Of a DNA stretch of 18,956 nt, positions 1-7,727 are shown piece by piece. Below the pieces are notes generated by a model. That model made no database searches. It was not told where the DNA came from and worked only from the letters and a program-made list of their open reading frames with translations. Position numbers and translations under genes: made by a program. Source of the stretch: Clostridiales bacterium UBA3758 (GTDB lineage Bacteria; Bacillota; Clostridia; Oscillospirales; Oscillospiraceae); NCBI GenBank assembly GCA_002371675.1, contig DFGE01000034.1, positions 1 to 18,956 of the forward strand. Direction: 5' to 3'. How positions within the stretch are numbered: the first letter of the stretch is position 1; the number at the start of each line of letters is the position of its first letter.

Positions 1-326
1 CAACCATCAACATGTTCTTTCCCGACGGTGTCGTGGTGCCGCGGCACGGCGTCTATGCCGCGCGGGTCTGGCTCGAGAACGGCAGCAGCTACATTGCTGT
101 CACGAATGTCGGCGTCCGCCCCACGGTGAGCGAAGAAAACCGTGTGAGCGTTGAGAGCCATCTGCTTGACTACTCCGGCAATCTCTATGGTCGCCAGGCA
201 AGACTGGAGTTTTTCTCCTTCCTGCGCCCGGAACAGAAATTCGAGAGCTTTGAGGAGCTCTCCGCACAGATCCGCCGCGACGCGGAGGCTGCCCGCGCCT
301 ACTTTGCCGCGCATCCCGGCCTCTGA
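1..326 (+). CDS. ribF: Riboflavin kinase/FAD synthetase, C-terminal part (partial)
   Basis: The last 108 or so residues of the bifunctional enzyme that phosphorylates riboflavin to FMN and adenylates FMN to FAD; only the riboflavin kinase domain is in the window. The reading frame is open from the first base: the first two bases fit the end of a Pro codon, giving a PTINMFFP start like the PTxN motif of the kinase fold. Further on NVGVRPT and ESHLLDYSGNLYG match the conserved kinase segments, with the Glu of ESHLLD as the expected catalytic base. The end (FESFEELSAQIRRDAEAAR) is the usual C-terminal helix. The protein ends at TGA 324-326. The true start and the adenylyltransferase domain lie before the window. 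Identification is firm. Confidence 0.93.
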   Translation, partial: TINMFFPDGVVVPRHGVYAARVWLENGSSYIAVTNVGVRPTVSEENRVSVESHLLDYSGNLYGRQARLEFFSFLRPEQKFESFEELSAQIRRDAEAARAYFAAHPGL

Positions 327-360
327 CCGTTTCGGGTTTGACAAGAGAATAGAAAGAATA

Positions 361-394
361 GACAGCGCCGCCCGCTATTGCGGGCGGCGCTGTC
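361..394 (-). terminator. Rho-independent terminator, probably bidirectional
   Basis: A perfect 15-bp GC-rich stem (GACAGCGCCGCCCGC) with a TATT loop lies between the convergent ribF and DUF4097 genes. Read on the minus strand the stem is followed by a T-rich tract (TATTCTTTCTATTC), so it best serves the minus-strand PadR/DUF4097 unit. The plus-strand side has no T run, so termination of ribF here is less certain. Confidence 0.85.
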
Positions 395-419
395 CATATG
401 TAGGGCAGTTGTGCTGCGA

Positions 420-1520
420 CTACAAACTCAGATCGCCGCTGACGGTCTCCACGACGATCGCAGCCTCCTCAGGATCCTCCACCATCCGCACGCCGCTGCG
501 CCATACGCCGCCGGCTTCGCCGCTGCGGGAATGGAAATACAGCGTTGTGTCCCCGTTCGGCAGCGAGAGATCCACCTCGCCGGACACAGTCTTGACGCGC
601 CAGTATACGGGCGTTCCTTCGAGCTCCACATCGCCGGAGACGCTCGAGAGCTCGCAGGTGGGGAAATCGCCGGAGAGATCCATGTCGCCGGAGACGGTGT
701 GGATCGCGCAGCGAAGGACGCTGCCGTCCAGCTTCACGTCGCCTGAAGTGGTATCACTGCGCAGCGTACTGAAGCGGATATTATCGCCCTGCAGATCGCC
801 GGAAGTACTGCGGTGTGTCAGCTCCTCCACCGCGACGGTGTCCAGATCGACGTCACCCGAGGAGGAGTGCAGCGAGAGGACGGAAAGCGCCAGCGTCTCG
901 ATGCGCACATCTCCGCTCGAGAGCTCGATCGCAATCTCGTCTACGCTTTCCGGCAGCGCAAGGCGCAGGCGTTCCTGGAGGGTGCGCAGCGTCTCCGCAG
1001 AGCTGAAAACCAGCGTGTCTCCCCGCCGCTGCAGATTGAGCGCGGGCGAGGCGTTTGCGGGATAGGCGTAGGAGAGCAGCCCGTCCTCAGAGGGCTCGAT
1101 ATCCACATCCAACGCGCCGCCGCTGATCTCGATACGGCGGACGCTGCCGCCGTCCTCTACATGCTGCAGCGGGGTGTTGTCGACATGGAAGGACCAGGAC
1201 GCCTGACCGACCTCCTGCTTCACTTTGCCCAGAATGCCGCGCACGAGGCGGTTTACCATGACGGAGATGGGCTCCTCCCGGGGCTCCTCCTCAAAGCGAA
1301 AATGCGGCTCTTCCGCGCTCTCCACGGGCTCCACAGCCTCGCGTCCGGAGGCAAAGGCGGCGGGATCGCCGAGATCGGAGGCGATCTCCTCCTCCGTACG
1401 GCCCTCGCGCAGCCCCTCCTCAAAGTGCGCGTTCACGGCCTCGAAAATCTCCTGCTGGTATTCGCGGTCAAACTCCCGCAGCAGGGAAGCGAGCCGGTCG
1501 AGATATTCGTTTCTGTTCAT
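420..1520 (-). CDS. HAAS (DUF1700) domain protein with DUF4097 beta-repeat domain
   Basis: 366 residues. Residues 1-60 (MNRNEYLDRLASLLREF...EEEIASDLGDP) match the short helical HAAS/DUF1700 domain commonly encoded next to PadR regulators. After an acidic linker comes a DUF4097-type region from about residue 125. It is built of repeats with S-G-D/E at residues 202, 221, 240, 259, 277, 295, 313, 333 and 361, a spacing of 18-20 that suggests a beta-solenoid. No signal peptide or membrane segment is visible, so it is probably cytoplasmic. Its ATG overlaps the stop of the upstream PadR gene (ATGA), so the two are translated together. Known PadR/HAAS pairs are thought to form a sensing unit; the biochemical function is unknown. 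Domain naming is confident, function is not. Confidence 0.85.
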   Translation of the reverse strand: MNRNEYLDRLASLLREFDREYQQEIFEAVNAHFEEGLREGRTEEEIASDLGDPAAFASGREAVEPVESAEEPHFRFEEEPREEPISVMVNRLVRGILGKVKQEVGQASWSFHVDNTPLQHVEDGGSVRRIEISGGALDVDIEPSEDGLLSYAYPANASPALNLQRRGDTLVFSSAETLRTLQERLRLALPESVDEIAIELSSGDVRIETLALSVLSLHSSSGDVDLDTVAVEELTHRSTSGDLQGDNIRFSTLRSDTTSGDVKLDGSVLRCAIHTVSGDMDLSGDFPTCELSSVSGDVELEGTPVYWRVKTVSGEVDLSLPNGDTTLYFHSRSGEAGGVWRSGVRMVEDPEEAAIVVETVSGDLSL

Positions 1521-1819
1521 AGCAGTTCCTCCACTTTCGATGCAAATTCAAGCCAGTCGGCGCGGTCTGCCTCGGCGTTTCTTCGGCCGGTCTCGGTCAG
1601 GTGATAGTATTTTCGTGCCGGCCCGGAGCTGGATTCCACCAGATAGGTCTCCAGATACCCGCTGTCCCGCAGCCGCTTGAGCACCAGGTACAGCGTACCG
1701 GCGCTAACATCGAGCTTCCCGGAGATGCGCTCGGTGAGCTCGTAGCCGTACTGATCCTTCTCCCGCAGCTGCGACAGCACGCACAGCTCCAGCACGCCCT
1801 TTTTCCATTGCGCATTCAA
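1517..1819 (-). CDS. PadR-family transcriptional regulator (TTG start)
   Basis: 100 residues, the usual size of a minimal PadR repressor. The winged-helix core is clear: KGVLELCVLSQLREKDQYGYEL, then SAGTLYLVLKRLRDSGYLE (recognition helix and start of wing) and GPARKYYHLTETG (wing). The short C-terminal helix (ADWLEFASKVEELL) should mediate dimerisation. No ATG stands in frame at the right place; a TTG at 1817-1819 is preceded 9 nt upstream by AGGAGG, so TTG is the start. The only nearby ATG (1813-1815) is in another frame. Its stop overlaps the start of the HAAS/DUF4097 gene. The inverted repeat over its promoter suggests self-repression. The ligand is unknown. Confidence 0.9.
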   Translation of the reverse strand: MNAQWKKGVLELCVLSQLREKDQYGYELTERISGKLDVSAGTLYLVLKRLRDSGYLETYLVESSSGPARKYYHLTETGRRNAEADRADWLEFASKVEELL

Positions 1820-1849
1820 GACGTAAATCCTCCTTTGCTTTGCTGAGAA

Positions 1850-1871
1850 TATAGTACCACAAGCTACTATA
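1850..1871. promoter_or_regulatory. Probable PadR operator, 7-8-7 inverted repeat
   Basis: TATAGTA, 8 bp, TACTATA: a perfect inverted repeat that covers the -10 hexamer and part of the spacer of the padR promoter. PadR proteins typically bind such short arms around an 8-bp spacer next to their own gene, so autoregulation is the natural inference. No second copy was seen in the window. Confidence 0.7.
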
Positions 1872-1879
1872 CAATGCAA
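1851..1879 (-). promoter_or_regulatory. Promoter of the padR-DUF4097 operon
   Basis: On the minus strand TTGCAT (1874-1879) and TACTAT (1851-1856) are separated by 17 bp. The expected transcription start is near 1844, about 25 nt before the TTG start codon, with AGGAGG between. The operator overlaps the -10 hexamer. Confidence 0.6.
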
Positions 1880-1971
1880 TATAGCAGGACGTACAAAATA
1901 ATAAACAGCATTCTGTGCAGCCTGTACAAGAGAGGATCGGATCCTTTCGCGCCCCATTTCGTTCCCGACGC

Positions 1972-2000
1972 TTTTCAAGCGAGGCGGAATGTGATATACT
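1972..2000 (+). promoter_or_regulatory. Promoter of the C69 dipeptidase gene
   Basis: TTTTCA (1972-1977), 17-bp spacer, TATACT (1995-2000). It lies 53 bp before the start codon and points away from the padR promoter. A small GCCGG/CCGGC hairpin lies in the leader. The -35 hexamer is only moderate. Confidence 0.55.
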
Positions 2001-2053
2001 GTCGGAAAAGAGAGAGCCGGCGCAGACCGGCCCGCAGTAAGGAGGAATGTCCC

Positions 2054-3517
2054 ATGCCCTGCACCACCATTCTGGTCGGCAAAAACGCCTCGAACGACCG
2101 TTCGACCATGATCTCCCGCACCGACGACGGCCACTTCGACGTCAAGAAGATGATCGTCGTGGAGCCAAAGGATCAGAAACGCCGGTATAAAAGCGTGATC
2201 TCCCATGTGGAGATCGACCTGCCCGACAATCCGCTGCGCTACACTGCCTGCCCGAGCGTCGATCCCAAGGACGGCATCTGGGCCGCGAGCGGCATCAACG
2301 CCGCGAACGTAGGCATGACAGCGACCGAGACCATCACCTCCAATGCCCGCGTCCTGGCGGCGGATCCGCTGGTTGAGCTGCAGAAGCCCAAAACGCCGCG
2401 CGGCAAGGAGATCCCCGGCGGCATCGGGGAAGAGGACATCGTCGTGCTCGTCCTGCCCTACATCCGCTCCGCGCGCGAGGGCGTGCTGCGCCTCGGCGCA
2501 CTTCTTGAGCAGTACGGAACCTACGAGTCCAACGGCATCGCCTTCAACGACGAAAACGAGGTCTGGTGGCTGGAGACCATCGGCGGGCATCACTGGATGG
2601 CACGCCGCGTGCCGGACGAGGTGGTGGTCATCGCGCCAAACCAGTTCGGTATGGACGCCTTCGATCTTGACGACGCCTTCGGCGAGCAGAAGGCGCATCT
2701 CTGCTCGAAGGATCTGCGCGAATTCATCCGCGACAACGACCTCGATCTCAATCAGAACGGGCGCTTCAATCCCCACGACGTGTTCGGCTCCCACCGCGAG
2801 ATGGATCACATATACAACACCCCGCGCGCCTGGTACATGGGCCGCTATCTCACGCCCTTCTCCCACAAATGGGAGGGCGAAAATGCAGAGTTCACGCCCG
2901 AGAGCGACAACATCCCATGGTGCCTGGTGCCCGACCGCAAGGTGGCTGTCGAGGACGTGAAGACCATGCTCTCCTCGCACTACCAGGGCACACCTTATAA
3001 TCCCTACTCGAATATCGACTCCGGCAAGCGCGGTATGTACCGCTCCATCGGCATCAACCGCACCGGCGTCACCACCGTCTGCCAGATCCGCCCTAACGCC
3101 CCCGAAGCGGTTAAGGGGCTGGAGTGGGTGTGCTTCGGCTCTACGACCTTCTCGGCCCTGCTCCCGGTGTATCCGAACGTGCCGAAACTGCCGAAGTACC
3201 TCAGCGACGTGACGCTTGACGCCTCTACCGAGAACTTCTATTGGTGCAGCCGCCTCATCGGCGCGCTGGCCGACTCCAATTACGCCTCCTGCGCGCAGCA
3301 TATCGAGCGCTATCAGGACGCCGTTGCCGTCAAGGGGCGGCAGATCGTCCGTGCATACGACGCAGAGATCGCCGCCGGCGGGGAGCTGAGCCTGCTTGAG
3401 AAGGCCAACGAGGAGCTTTGCAGAATGGCGAAGGAGCGCAGCGCCGACACGCTCAATAAGGTGCTGCTCGAGGCAAGCACCCACATGAAAAACGGCTACA
3501 ACCGCGCCGACAACTGA
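2054..3517 (+). CDS. C69-family dipeptidase (PepD-like)
   Basis: 487 residues. The N-terminus MPCTTILVGKNASNDRSTMISRTDD is the hallmark of peptidase family C69 (Lactobacillus PepDA type), an Ntn-hydrolase in which the Cys near the start becomes the catalytic N-terminal nucleophile after processing; here it is Cys3. Other family segments are NENEVWWLETIGGHHWMARRVPDEVVVIAPN, the later DNIPWCLVPDRKV, and a DSGKRGMYRSIGINRTGVT stretch. The enzyme cleaves dipeptides and is usually cytoplasmic; no signal peptide is seen. Start chosen at 2054 because AAGGAGG ends 8 nt upstream and the family motif begins there; the frame is open further upstream but not coding-like. Single-gene transcription unit with its own promoter and terminator. 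Confidence 0.92.
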   Translation: MPCTTILVGKNASNDRSTMISRTDDGHFDVKKMIVVEPKDQKRRYKSVISHVEIDLPDNPLRYTACPSVDPKDGIWAASGINAANVGMTATETITSNARVLAADPLVELQKPKTPRGKEIPGGIGEEDIVVLVLPYIRSAREGVLRLGALLEQYGTYESNGIAFNDENEVWWLETIGGHHWMARRVPDEVVVIAPNQFGMDAFDLDDAFGEQKAHLCSKDLREFIRDNDLDLNQNGRFNPHDVFGSHREMDHIYNTPRAWYMGRYLTPFSHKWEGENAEFTPESDNIPWCLVPDRKVAVEDVKTMLSSHYQGTPYNPYSNIDSGKRGMYRSIGINRTGVTTVCQIRPNAPEAVKGLEWVCFGSTTFSALLPVYPNVPKLPKYLSDVTLDASTENFYWCSRLIGALADSNYASCAQHIERYQDAVAVKGRQIVRAYDAEIAAGGELSLLEKANEELCRMAKERSADTLNKVLLEASTHMKNGYNRADN

Positions 3518-3540
3518 TCGTATCCTCTCTGAAAGTATGA

Positions 3541-3579
3541 AACAACGCGCCGTGTCCGATCCGGACACGGCGCGTTGTT
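3541..3579. terminator. Bidirectional terminator hairpin
   Basis: An 18-bp perfect stem (left arm AACAACGCGCCGTGTCCG, 3541-3558) with a 3-nt loop lies between the convergent dipeptidase and PHP genes. The A/T base of the stem (AACAA/TTGTT) supplies a short T-rich end on both strands, so it probably serves both genes. Confidence 0.8.
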
Positions 3580-3595
3580 AGTGAGGAGGATGCGC

Positions 3596-4444
3596 TCACA
3601 ATTTGTTCCGCCGGGCGAGCTCCTCCACGGCGGCGAGATATTCGTAGGGGACGTTGAGATCGCCGTCGCCGAAGCCAAGGGCGATGCGGGGCTTGTTCGT
3701 CCCGTGATAGTCGCTGCCGCCCGTGGGCAGGAGATGATACTCCGCGGCAAGCTGAAGCAGATAGTCGCTCTGCTCCTGCGAATAGCCGGTATAGCGGCAT
3801 TCAAGTCCCTGCAGACCGTTGTCCATGCAATGCTCGATGAGCTGGCGGAGTCTGCCGTCGTCCATCCGGTACTGGAAGGGATGCGCGATCACCGGCACGC
3901 CGCCAGCCTCGCGGATGACGGACACACAACGCTCGATGGAGAGCATCTGACGGGAGACGTAATACTTCTGCCCTTTTTCAATGAAGCGGTTAAAAGCGTC
4001 CTGTACGCTCTCGGCATAGCCCTGTTCGACGAGCATCTGACCGAAGTTCGGCCGACCGATGACTTCGCCGTATTTGACCTTCATCACGTCATAATCGGCG
4101 TGAATGCCGTCGGCGGCCATGAGCGAGCACATTTTGCGGTTGCGCTCGTCGCGCTCCTGAACGATCCAGTCCAGCGCAGCGGCGAAGTTCCGTGTCTCCG
4201 GACGCATGCAGTAGCCGAGGATGTGGATGGTGACGCCGTAGCGTGTACTGAGCTCGATGCCCGGGATGACCTCGAGTCCGCTGTGCCGCCCGGCCGCAAT
4301 AGCCTCGGCGCAGCCGGAGCAGGTGTCGTGATCGGTGACGGCGATGGCGGAGAGCCCCGCCTCCTTTGCAATATGCACGACCTCCGAGGGGGAGGCGGTG
4401 CCGTCGGAGGCTGTGGTGTGGATGTGAAGATCGATGCGTTTCAT
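3596..4444 (-). CDS. PHP-domain metal-dependent phosphoesterase
   Basis: 282 residues. PHP-fold metal ligands are visible: DLHIHT (His7, His9), SDG (Asp14), VTDHDT (Asp38, His39, Asp40), GIELST, VIAHPF and GSDYHG near the C-terminus. Size and motif set fit the YciV/TrpH-like group, which hydrolyses nucleotides such as 3',5'-bisphosphonucleosides or trims RNA 5' ends; the exact substrate cannot be read from the sequence. The start at 4444 is the first residue of the conserved strand MKRIDLHIH and has a purine-rich GAAAGAG upstream. It is the last gene of the murT-gatD operon, 31 bp behind gatD; the link to cell-wall amidation is probably only co-transcription. Confidence 0.88.
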   Translation of the reverse strand: MKRIDLHIHTTASDGTASPSEVVHIAKEAGLSAIAVTDHDTCSGCAEAIAAGRHSGLEVIPGIELSTRYGVTIHILGYCMRPETRNFAAALDWIVQERDERNRKMCSLMAADGIHADYDVMKVKYGEVIGRPNFGQMLVEQGYAESVQDAFNRFIEKGQKYYVSRQMLSIERCVSVIREAGGVPVIAHPFQYRMDDGRLRQLIEHCMDNGLQGLECRYTGYSQEQSDYLLQLAAEYHLLPTGGSDYHGTNKPRIALGFGDGDLNVPYEYLAAVEELARRNKL

Positions 4445-4475
4445 GCAGTTCTCTTTCTTTGCCCGCTGCGAACGC

Positions 4476-5201
4476 TCAGAGTCTGGCTGCCATGGCGTTG
4501 TGCGCCGCAATTTCCGCTGCGTCGTCGAGCGGCGCGAGCTCTGCCGCGCCGTATTTGCGCTGCAGTGCGGTGAGCAGAATAAAGTCACAGAAGGCGGGAT
4601 TCTTCGGCAGAAGCGGCCCGTGGCTGTAGGTGCCGAAGACGTTCTTGTAGCGCGCGCCCTCGGTCTTGTCCTCGCCGTTGTTGCCGTAACCCGCGAGCAC
4701 AGTGCCGAGCGGCTGCAGGCCGGAGCCGAGCCGCGTCTTGCCGCTGTGGTTCTCGAAGCCCACAACAATGCTGCCGCCGGATTCCGGGGCGAGCTCGAAT
4801 TTGTAATTGCCGATCATGCGTTCCCGGGAGCCGACCGTGTAGAGGTCAAGCGCGCCGATAAAGTCGCAGCGCTGCCCGTCGTAGGTTTCGTAATACGCGC
4901 CGAGCATCTGATAGCCGCCGCAGATCGTGAGGAAAGGCATGCCGTCCTCAACGGCGGCGCGGATCTCCCGATCCTTGCCGCGGTGCAGATCCTCCAGCAG
5001 CACCTGCTGTTCAAAGTCCTGCCCGCCGCCGATGAATACCAGGTCATAGTCCGAGAGCCTGGCCTGAGAGCCGATGGGGAGCTTGGTGACCTCACAGCCG
5101 ATGCCGCGCCAGGCGAGCCGGCGACCCATGCAGAGAATGTTGCCCCGGTCGCCGTAGAGGTTCAGCACGTCGGGATACATATGGCAGATCTTCAGTTCCA
5201 T
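4476..5201 (-). CDS. gatD: Lipid II isoglutaminyl synthase, glutamine amidotransferase subunit
   Basis: 241 residues. A class I (CobB/CobQ-like) glutaminase that releases ammonia from Gln and passes it to MurT, which amidates the alpha-carboxylate of D-Glu in lipid II at the inner face of the membrane. The nucleophile elbow FLTICGGYQML places catalytic Cys at residue 94, the position reported for Staphylococcus aureus GatD, and the His in TYSHGPLLPKNP is residue 194. The opening KICHMYPDVLNLYGDRGN is typical of GatD. It starts 3 bp after the murT stop, with GGGAGGG inside the end of murT, so expression of the two subunits is tightly linked. Confidence 0.94.
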   Translation of the reverse strand: MELKICHMYPDVLNLYGDRGNILCMGRRLAWRGIGCEVTKLPIGSQARLSDYDLVFIGGGQDFEQQVLLEDLHRGKDREIRAAVEDGMPFLTICGGYQMLGAYYETYDGQRCDFIGALDLYTVGSRERMIGNYKFELAPESGGSIVVGFENHSGKTRLGSGLQPLGTVLAGYGNNGEDKTEGARYKNVFGTYSHGPLLPKNPAFCDFILLTALQRKYGAAELAPLDDAAEIAAHNAMAARL

Positions 5202-5204
5202 GGC

Positions 5205-6581
5205 TCAGCCCTCCCAAAATTCGCTGCCGCCGACGCGGTGGATCACGGCCTGCCGCAGCTCCAGCATGGCGGTATAGGTCGGCATGAGGAAGATGGGACG
5301 CTCTTCCGCCGCGAGATCGTCCACGAGCGCGGCATAGTCCCGCTGCAGCTCGATGCGCTCGTCCGGAATGCCGGCGTATTTGAGGCGCACGCGCAGGTCC
5401 TCCGCCCGGTCTCCCGAGACGATGACGCGCGCGAGCCTGGACGCGATACTCCCCAGCTTTTCATAGTCTGCGTCCCAGATCCAGGAGATATCCTTGCCGT
5501 CGGCGGCGCGGTCGTTCAGGCAGGCGGCGAGCACGCTGGGCTCCTTGACGTTCTGCAGGAACTCGATGACCTGGTTGCAGCCGGCGGGATTCTTGACGAG
5601 CATCATCCGCGCGCCTTTTTTGCCGAGCGCAAAGGTCTCCATTCTTCCGAAGCCGCAGCGGAAGCGGCCGAGCGCGGCGATGGCGGCGGAGGCAGGCAGT
5701 CCCATGGCTGTGACGCCTGCGACGGCCCCGGCCGCGTTGTAAATGTTGTACATGGCGGGCAGGCCGATCTCCACCAGCTGCTTCTCGCCCCGGATGCTGA
5801 GCACAATGCTGCTGCCGTCCATGCGCTGCTCCACGACCTCGGTCACGGCGATGTCGGCCGCGTGCCGCGCATAGCCGCAGCGGGGGCAGCGGAAGCCGCC
5901 GAGATGGCCGTAGCTGATGTAGTCGTATTCATATTCCGCCTTGCAGCGGATGCAGTGCGTCGCGTCGGAGATCTCGGGCTTTTCACGTGAGGGGACGGCG
6001 CCCTTCTCCACGCCGAACCAAATCACCTCGTTCGGCAGGTCGCCGGCGAGGGAGGCGGTGAGGGAGCAGTCGGCATTGAGGCAGAGCAGCGCGTCGGGCG
6101 CGCCCTGGATAGCCGTGCGAATGTTTTCAAGCGTGTGGGTGACCTCACCGTAACGGTCGAGCTGGTCGCGGAAGAGGTTTGTCACCACCACGACGCGGGG
6201 CCTGAGCTGGGAGAAGACCGAGCGCGCGGCCGCCTCGTCGCATTCGATGATGGCGTAGTCCTTCTTCATCCTGCCGCCGAGCGTGGCGTTCATGACAAGC
6301 TCGGTCGTGATGCCGCTGGCGAGGTTCGCGCCGGAGCGGTTGGCGAGATAGGAGAGCCCCTCGCCGGAGAAGGCTTCCTCGATCATCCTCGCGCTGGTGG
6401 TCTTGCCGTTGGTGCCGGTGACGGCGATGGTTTTGACCTGCGAGGCGAGGCGCCGCAGTAGATCCGGACAGATCTTCAGGGCGAAGCTGCCGGGCATCGC
6501 AGTGCCGCCGCGCCGCAGAAGGCGCGAGACAAGGCGCAGCGCTTTGCAGAGCAGAATAGCGAGAAAAGCACGTAGATTCAT
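5205..6581 (-). CDS. murT: Lipid II isoglutaminyl synthase, Mur-ligase-like subunit
   Basis: 458 residues. Mur ligase fold with P-loop TGTNGKTTS (residues 55-63). A four-cysteine zinc ribbon, characteristic of MurT, is inserted in the central domain (Cys210, Cys213, Cys232, Cys235), and a C-terminal DUF1727 domain carries the WIWDADYE segment. Together with GatD it makes D-iso-glutamine in the peptidoglycan stem. The N-terminus (NLRAFLAILLCKALRLVSRLLRRGG) is hydrophobic then basic, suggesting membrane contact, which suits a lipid-linked substrate. Start 6581 is preferred over an ATG 33 bp upstream because GAAGGGG sits correctly before it and the family begins here. First gene of murT-gatD-PHP. 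Confidence 0.94.
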   Translation of the reverse strand: MNLRAFLAILLCKALRLVSRLLRRGGTAMPGSFALKICPDLLRRLASQVKTIAVTGTNGKTTSARMIEEAFSGEGLSYLANRSGANLASGITTELVMNATLGGRMKKDYAIIECDEAAARSVFSQLRPRVVVVTNLFRDQLDRYGEVTHTLENIRTAIQGAPDALLCLNADCSLTASLAGDLPNEVIWFGVEKGAVPSREKPEISDATHCIRCKAEYEYDYISYGHLGGFRCPRCGYARHAADIAVTEVVEQRMDGSSIVLSIRGEKQLVEIGLPAMYNIYNAAGAVAGVTAMGLPASAAIAALGRFRCGFGRMETFALGKKGARMMLVKNPAGCNQVIEFLQNVKEPSVLAACLNDRAADGKDISWIWDADYEKLGSIASRLARVIVSGDRAEDLRVRLKYAGIPDERIELQRDYAALVDDLAAEERPIFLMPTYTAMLELRQAVIHRVGGSEFWEG

Positions 6582-6697
6582 ATCAGTAACCCCTTCAAGG
6601 AAGCGTCGTCGCAAGAGTATATGATACTGCGCGCGGCAATAGCAGCGGCGCAGCGCAGTCAGCGATCATTCGCCGGGAAAAGAAACACTTGCCGATC

Positions 6698-6726
6698 ATT
6701 ATAGCACGCCCGCGGCCGAAGGGCAA
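6698..6726 (-). promoter_or_regulatory. murT: Promoter of murT-gatD-PHP
   Basis: On the minus strand TTGCCC (6721-6726), 17-bp spacer, perfect TATAAT (6698-6703). The expected start is near 6691, which leaves a leader of about 110 nt before the murT ATG. The leader contains a short AGTAT-ATG-ATACT inverted repeat but no riboswitch I recognise. Confidence 0.65.
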
Positions 6727-6773
6727 GGAAAACACGCGCCGGGAAAGAGCAGCGCGGGAAAAAACAAAACAGA

Positions 6774-6801
6774 AAACGGAGCGGGGAGAACCGCTCCGTT
6801 T
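6774..6801 (-). terminator. Terminator, minus strand
   Basis: An 11-bp stem AAACGGAGCGG/CCGCTCCGTTT with a 6-nt loop. On the minus strand it is followed by TTCTGTTTTGTTTTTT, a good intrinsic terminator. It probably ends the cca-udg-GNAT transcript about 145 bp downstream of the GNAT stop codon and shields the murT promoter. Confidence 0.8.
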
Positions 6802-6944
6802 CCTGTATGGGATGAGGACAAAATGAAAAAGATGAAAAACTGTTCCTTGCGAGTATTAATATACCCGTCAGTTGTTTCAGAAGTAACCCATATTATGTTA
6901 CAAGAATGTAAAATGAAAAACAGTTTTCTTAATCGTTTGAGAAA

Positions 6945-7727
6945 TCAGTCAAAAGCAAGATTCCAGACGGTTCCGGCGGGCAGGGGAGCGTTTGCCGCGA
7001 GGAAGGGGGCGCCGGAATCGGCAGAGGAGAGAAGCGTTGCTTCCCGTGCGCCGCGCAGCGCCGCAAGGGAAGCAAGGAGCGCCTCTGGCTGCGCGCCGAG
7101 CGCCTCGCGGGAGAGCAGCTCACCCCCGTGCAGGAAGGCCGTTGCGATTGTGCCGTCCGTCTCGTAGAAGCCGCCGGAAAAGAGACGGTTGTTCTCCTCC
7201 TCCAGCGCCTGCGCGGCCTCTCCGTAGCGGAGATGCGGCCGGCCTGCGAGCAGCTCCTCGCGCCTCAGAAAGTAACGCGAGGCGGAGATCTCCTGCAGCG
7301 GGCAGCAGGCGTCCGCCGCGACGCGGCGCTTTTGTCGGTACAGAACGGGGGCGGTTCCCACGATATCGGCATACCAGTCAAACAGCGAGGGCTCCGCCGG
7401 CTCGATCGTGAGCCAGCGGCTGCCCCGTTCCTGCCCGGCGGCGAAGCAGGCACGGCTGAGTGCGGCGCCGATCCCGCGGCCACGTGCCTGCGGCAGCACC
7501 GCCACACCGAAGAGGTATCCGGCTTTCTCGCCCGCGAGCATGAGATCGTCGATCCAGTACGCCGCGCCGAGCACCTTTCCTGCCTCCACGGCTGCGAAGC
7601 CGCAGCCGAGCCGCGGCAGCAGCGCCAGCAGTTTCTCGGGAAACGCCGGGGGATCGCCGCTGAAGACCTCCGTCCAGAGCGCGATCAGCTCTGCGCGGTC
7701 GGCGGAGAGAACGTCACAGAGCACCAT
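6945..7727 (-). CDS. GNAT-family N-acetyltransferase
   Basis: 260 residues. The acetyl-CoA-binding motif A is visible: FGVAVLPQARGRGIGAALSRACF (Q/RxxGxG/A pattern), preceded by the usual strands (GCGFAAVEAGKVLGAAYWIDD) and followed by LTIEPAEPSLFDWYADIVG. After about residue 130 there is a second, less conserved half, as in two-domain GNAT proteins. The substrate is unknown. The start (MVLCDVLSADRAEL) overlaps the end of the udg gene by 14 bp, so translation is probably coupled; a much longer upstream open frame is only antisense or shadow sequence. Last gene of the cca-udg-GNAT operon. Confidence 0.85.
   Translation of the reverse strand: MVLCDVLSADRAELIALWTEVFSGDPPAFPEKLLALLPRLGCGFAAVEAGKVLGAAYWIDDLMLAGEKAGYLFGVAVLPQARGRGIGAALSRACFAAGQERGSRWLTIEPAEPSLFDWYADIVGTAPVLYRQKRRVAADACCPLQEISASRYFLRREELLAGRPHLRYGEAAQALEEENNRLFSGGFYETDGTIATAFLHGGELLSREALGAQPEALLASLAALRGAREATLLSSADSGAPFLAANAPLPAGTVWNLAFD

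Larger units (their letters stand above)
6582..6944. other. Intergenic region between murT and the GNAT gene, no gene seen
   Basis: 363 bp. From low to high coordinates it holds the murT leader and promoter (to about 6726), an A-rich stretch, the terminator at 6774-6801, and an AT-rich segment (about 6815-6944) unlike the GC-rich surroundings. The last segment has an inverted repeat AAAACTGTT (6836-6844)/AACAGTTTT (6919-6927) and a GTAAC/GTTAC pair (6883-6887, 6897-6901). I see no convincing small gene; a plus-strand open frame from 6823 has no ribosome binding site and runs into the antisense of the GNAT gene. Confidence 0.6.

Noticed and set aside
1820..3568. Very long minus-strand open frame (to 683 codons with padR at its end) opposite the C69 dipeptidase
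   Set aside because: It is antisense to a clear family member, has no matching motif, and the real padR start is defined by AGGAGG and TTG. GC-rich codon use keeps the opposite frame open.
4434..5990. Plus-strand open frame of 518 codons across gatD and murT
   Set aside because: Antisense to two well-recognised genes; no ribosome binding site or family match.
6823..6960. Small plus-strand gene in the AT-rich stretch
   Set aside because: No ribosome binding site, no promoter, and the frame runs on into antisense of the GNAT gene.
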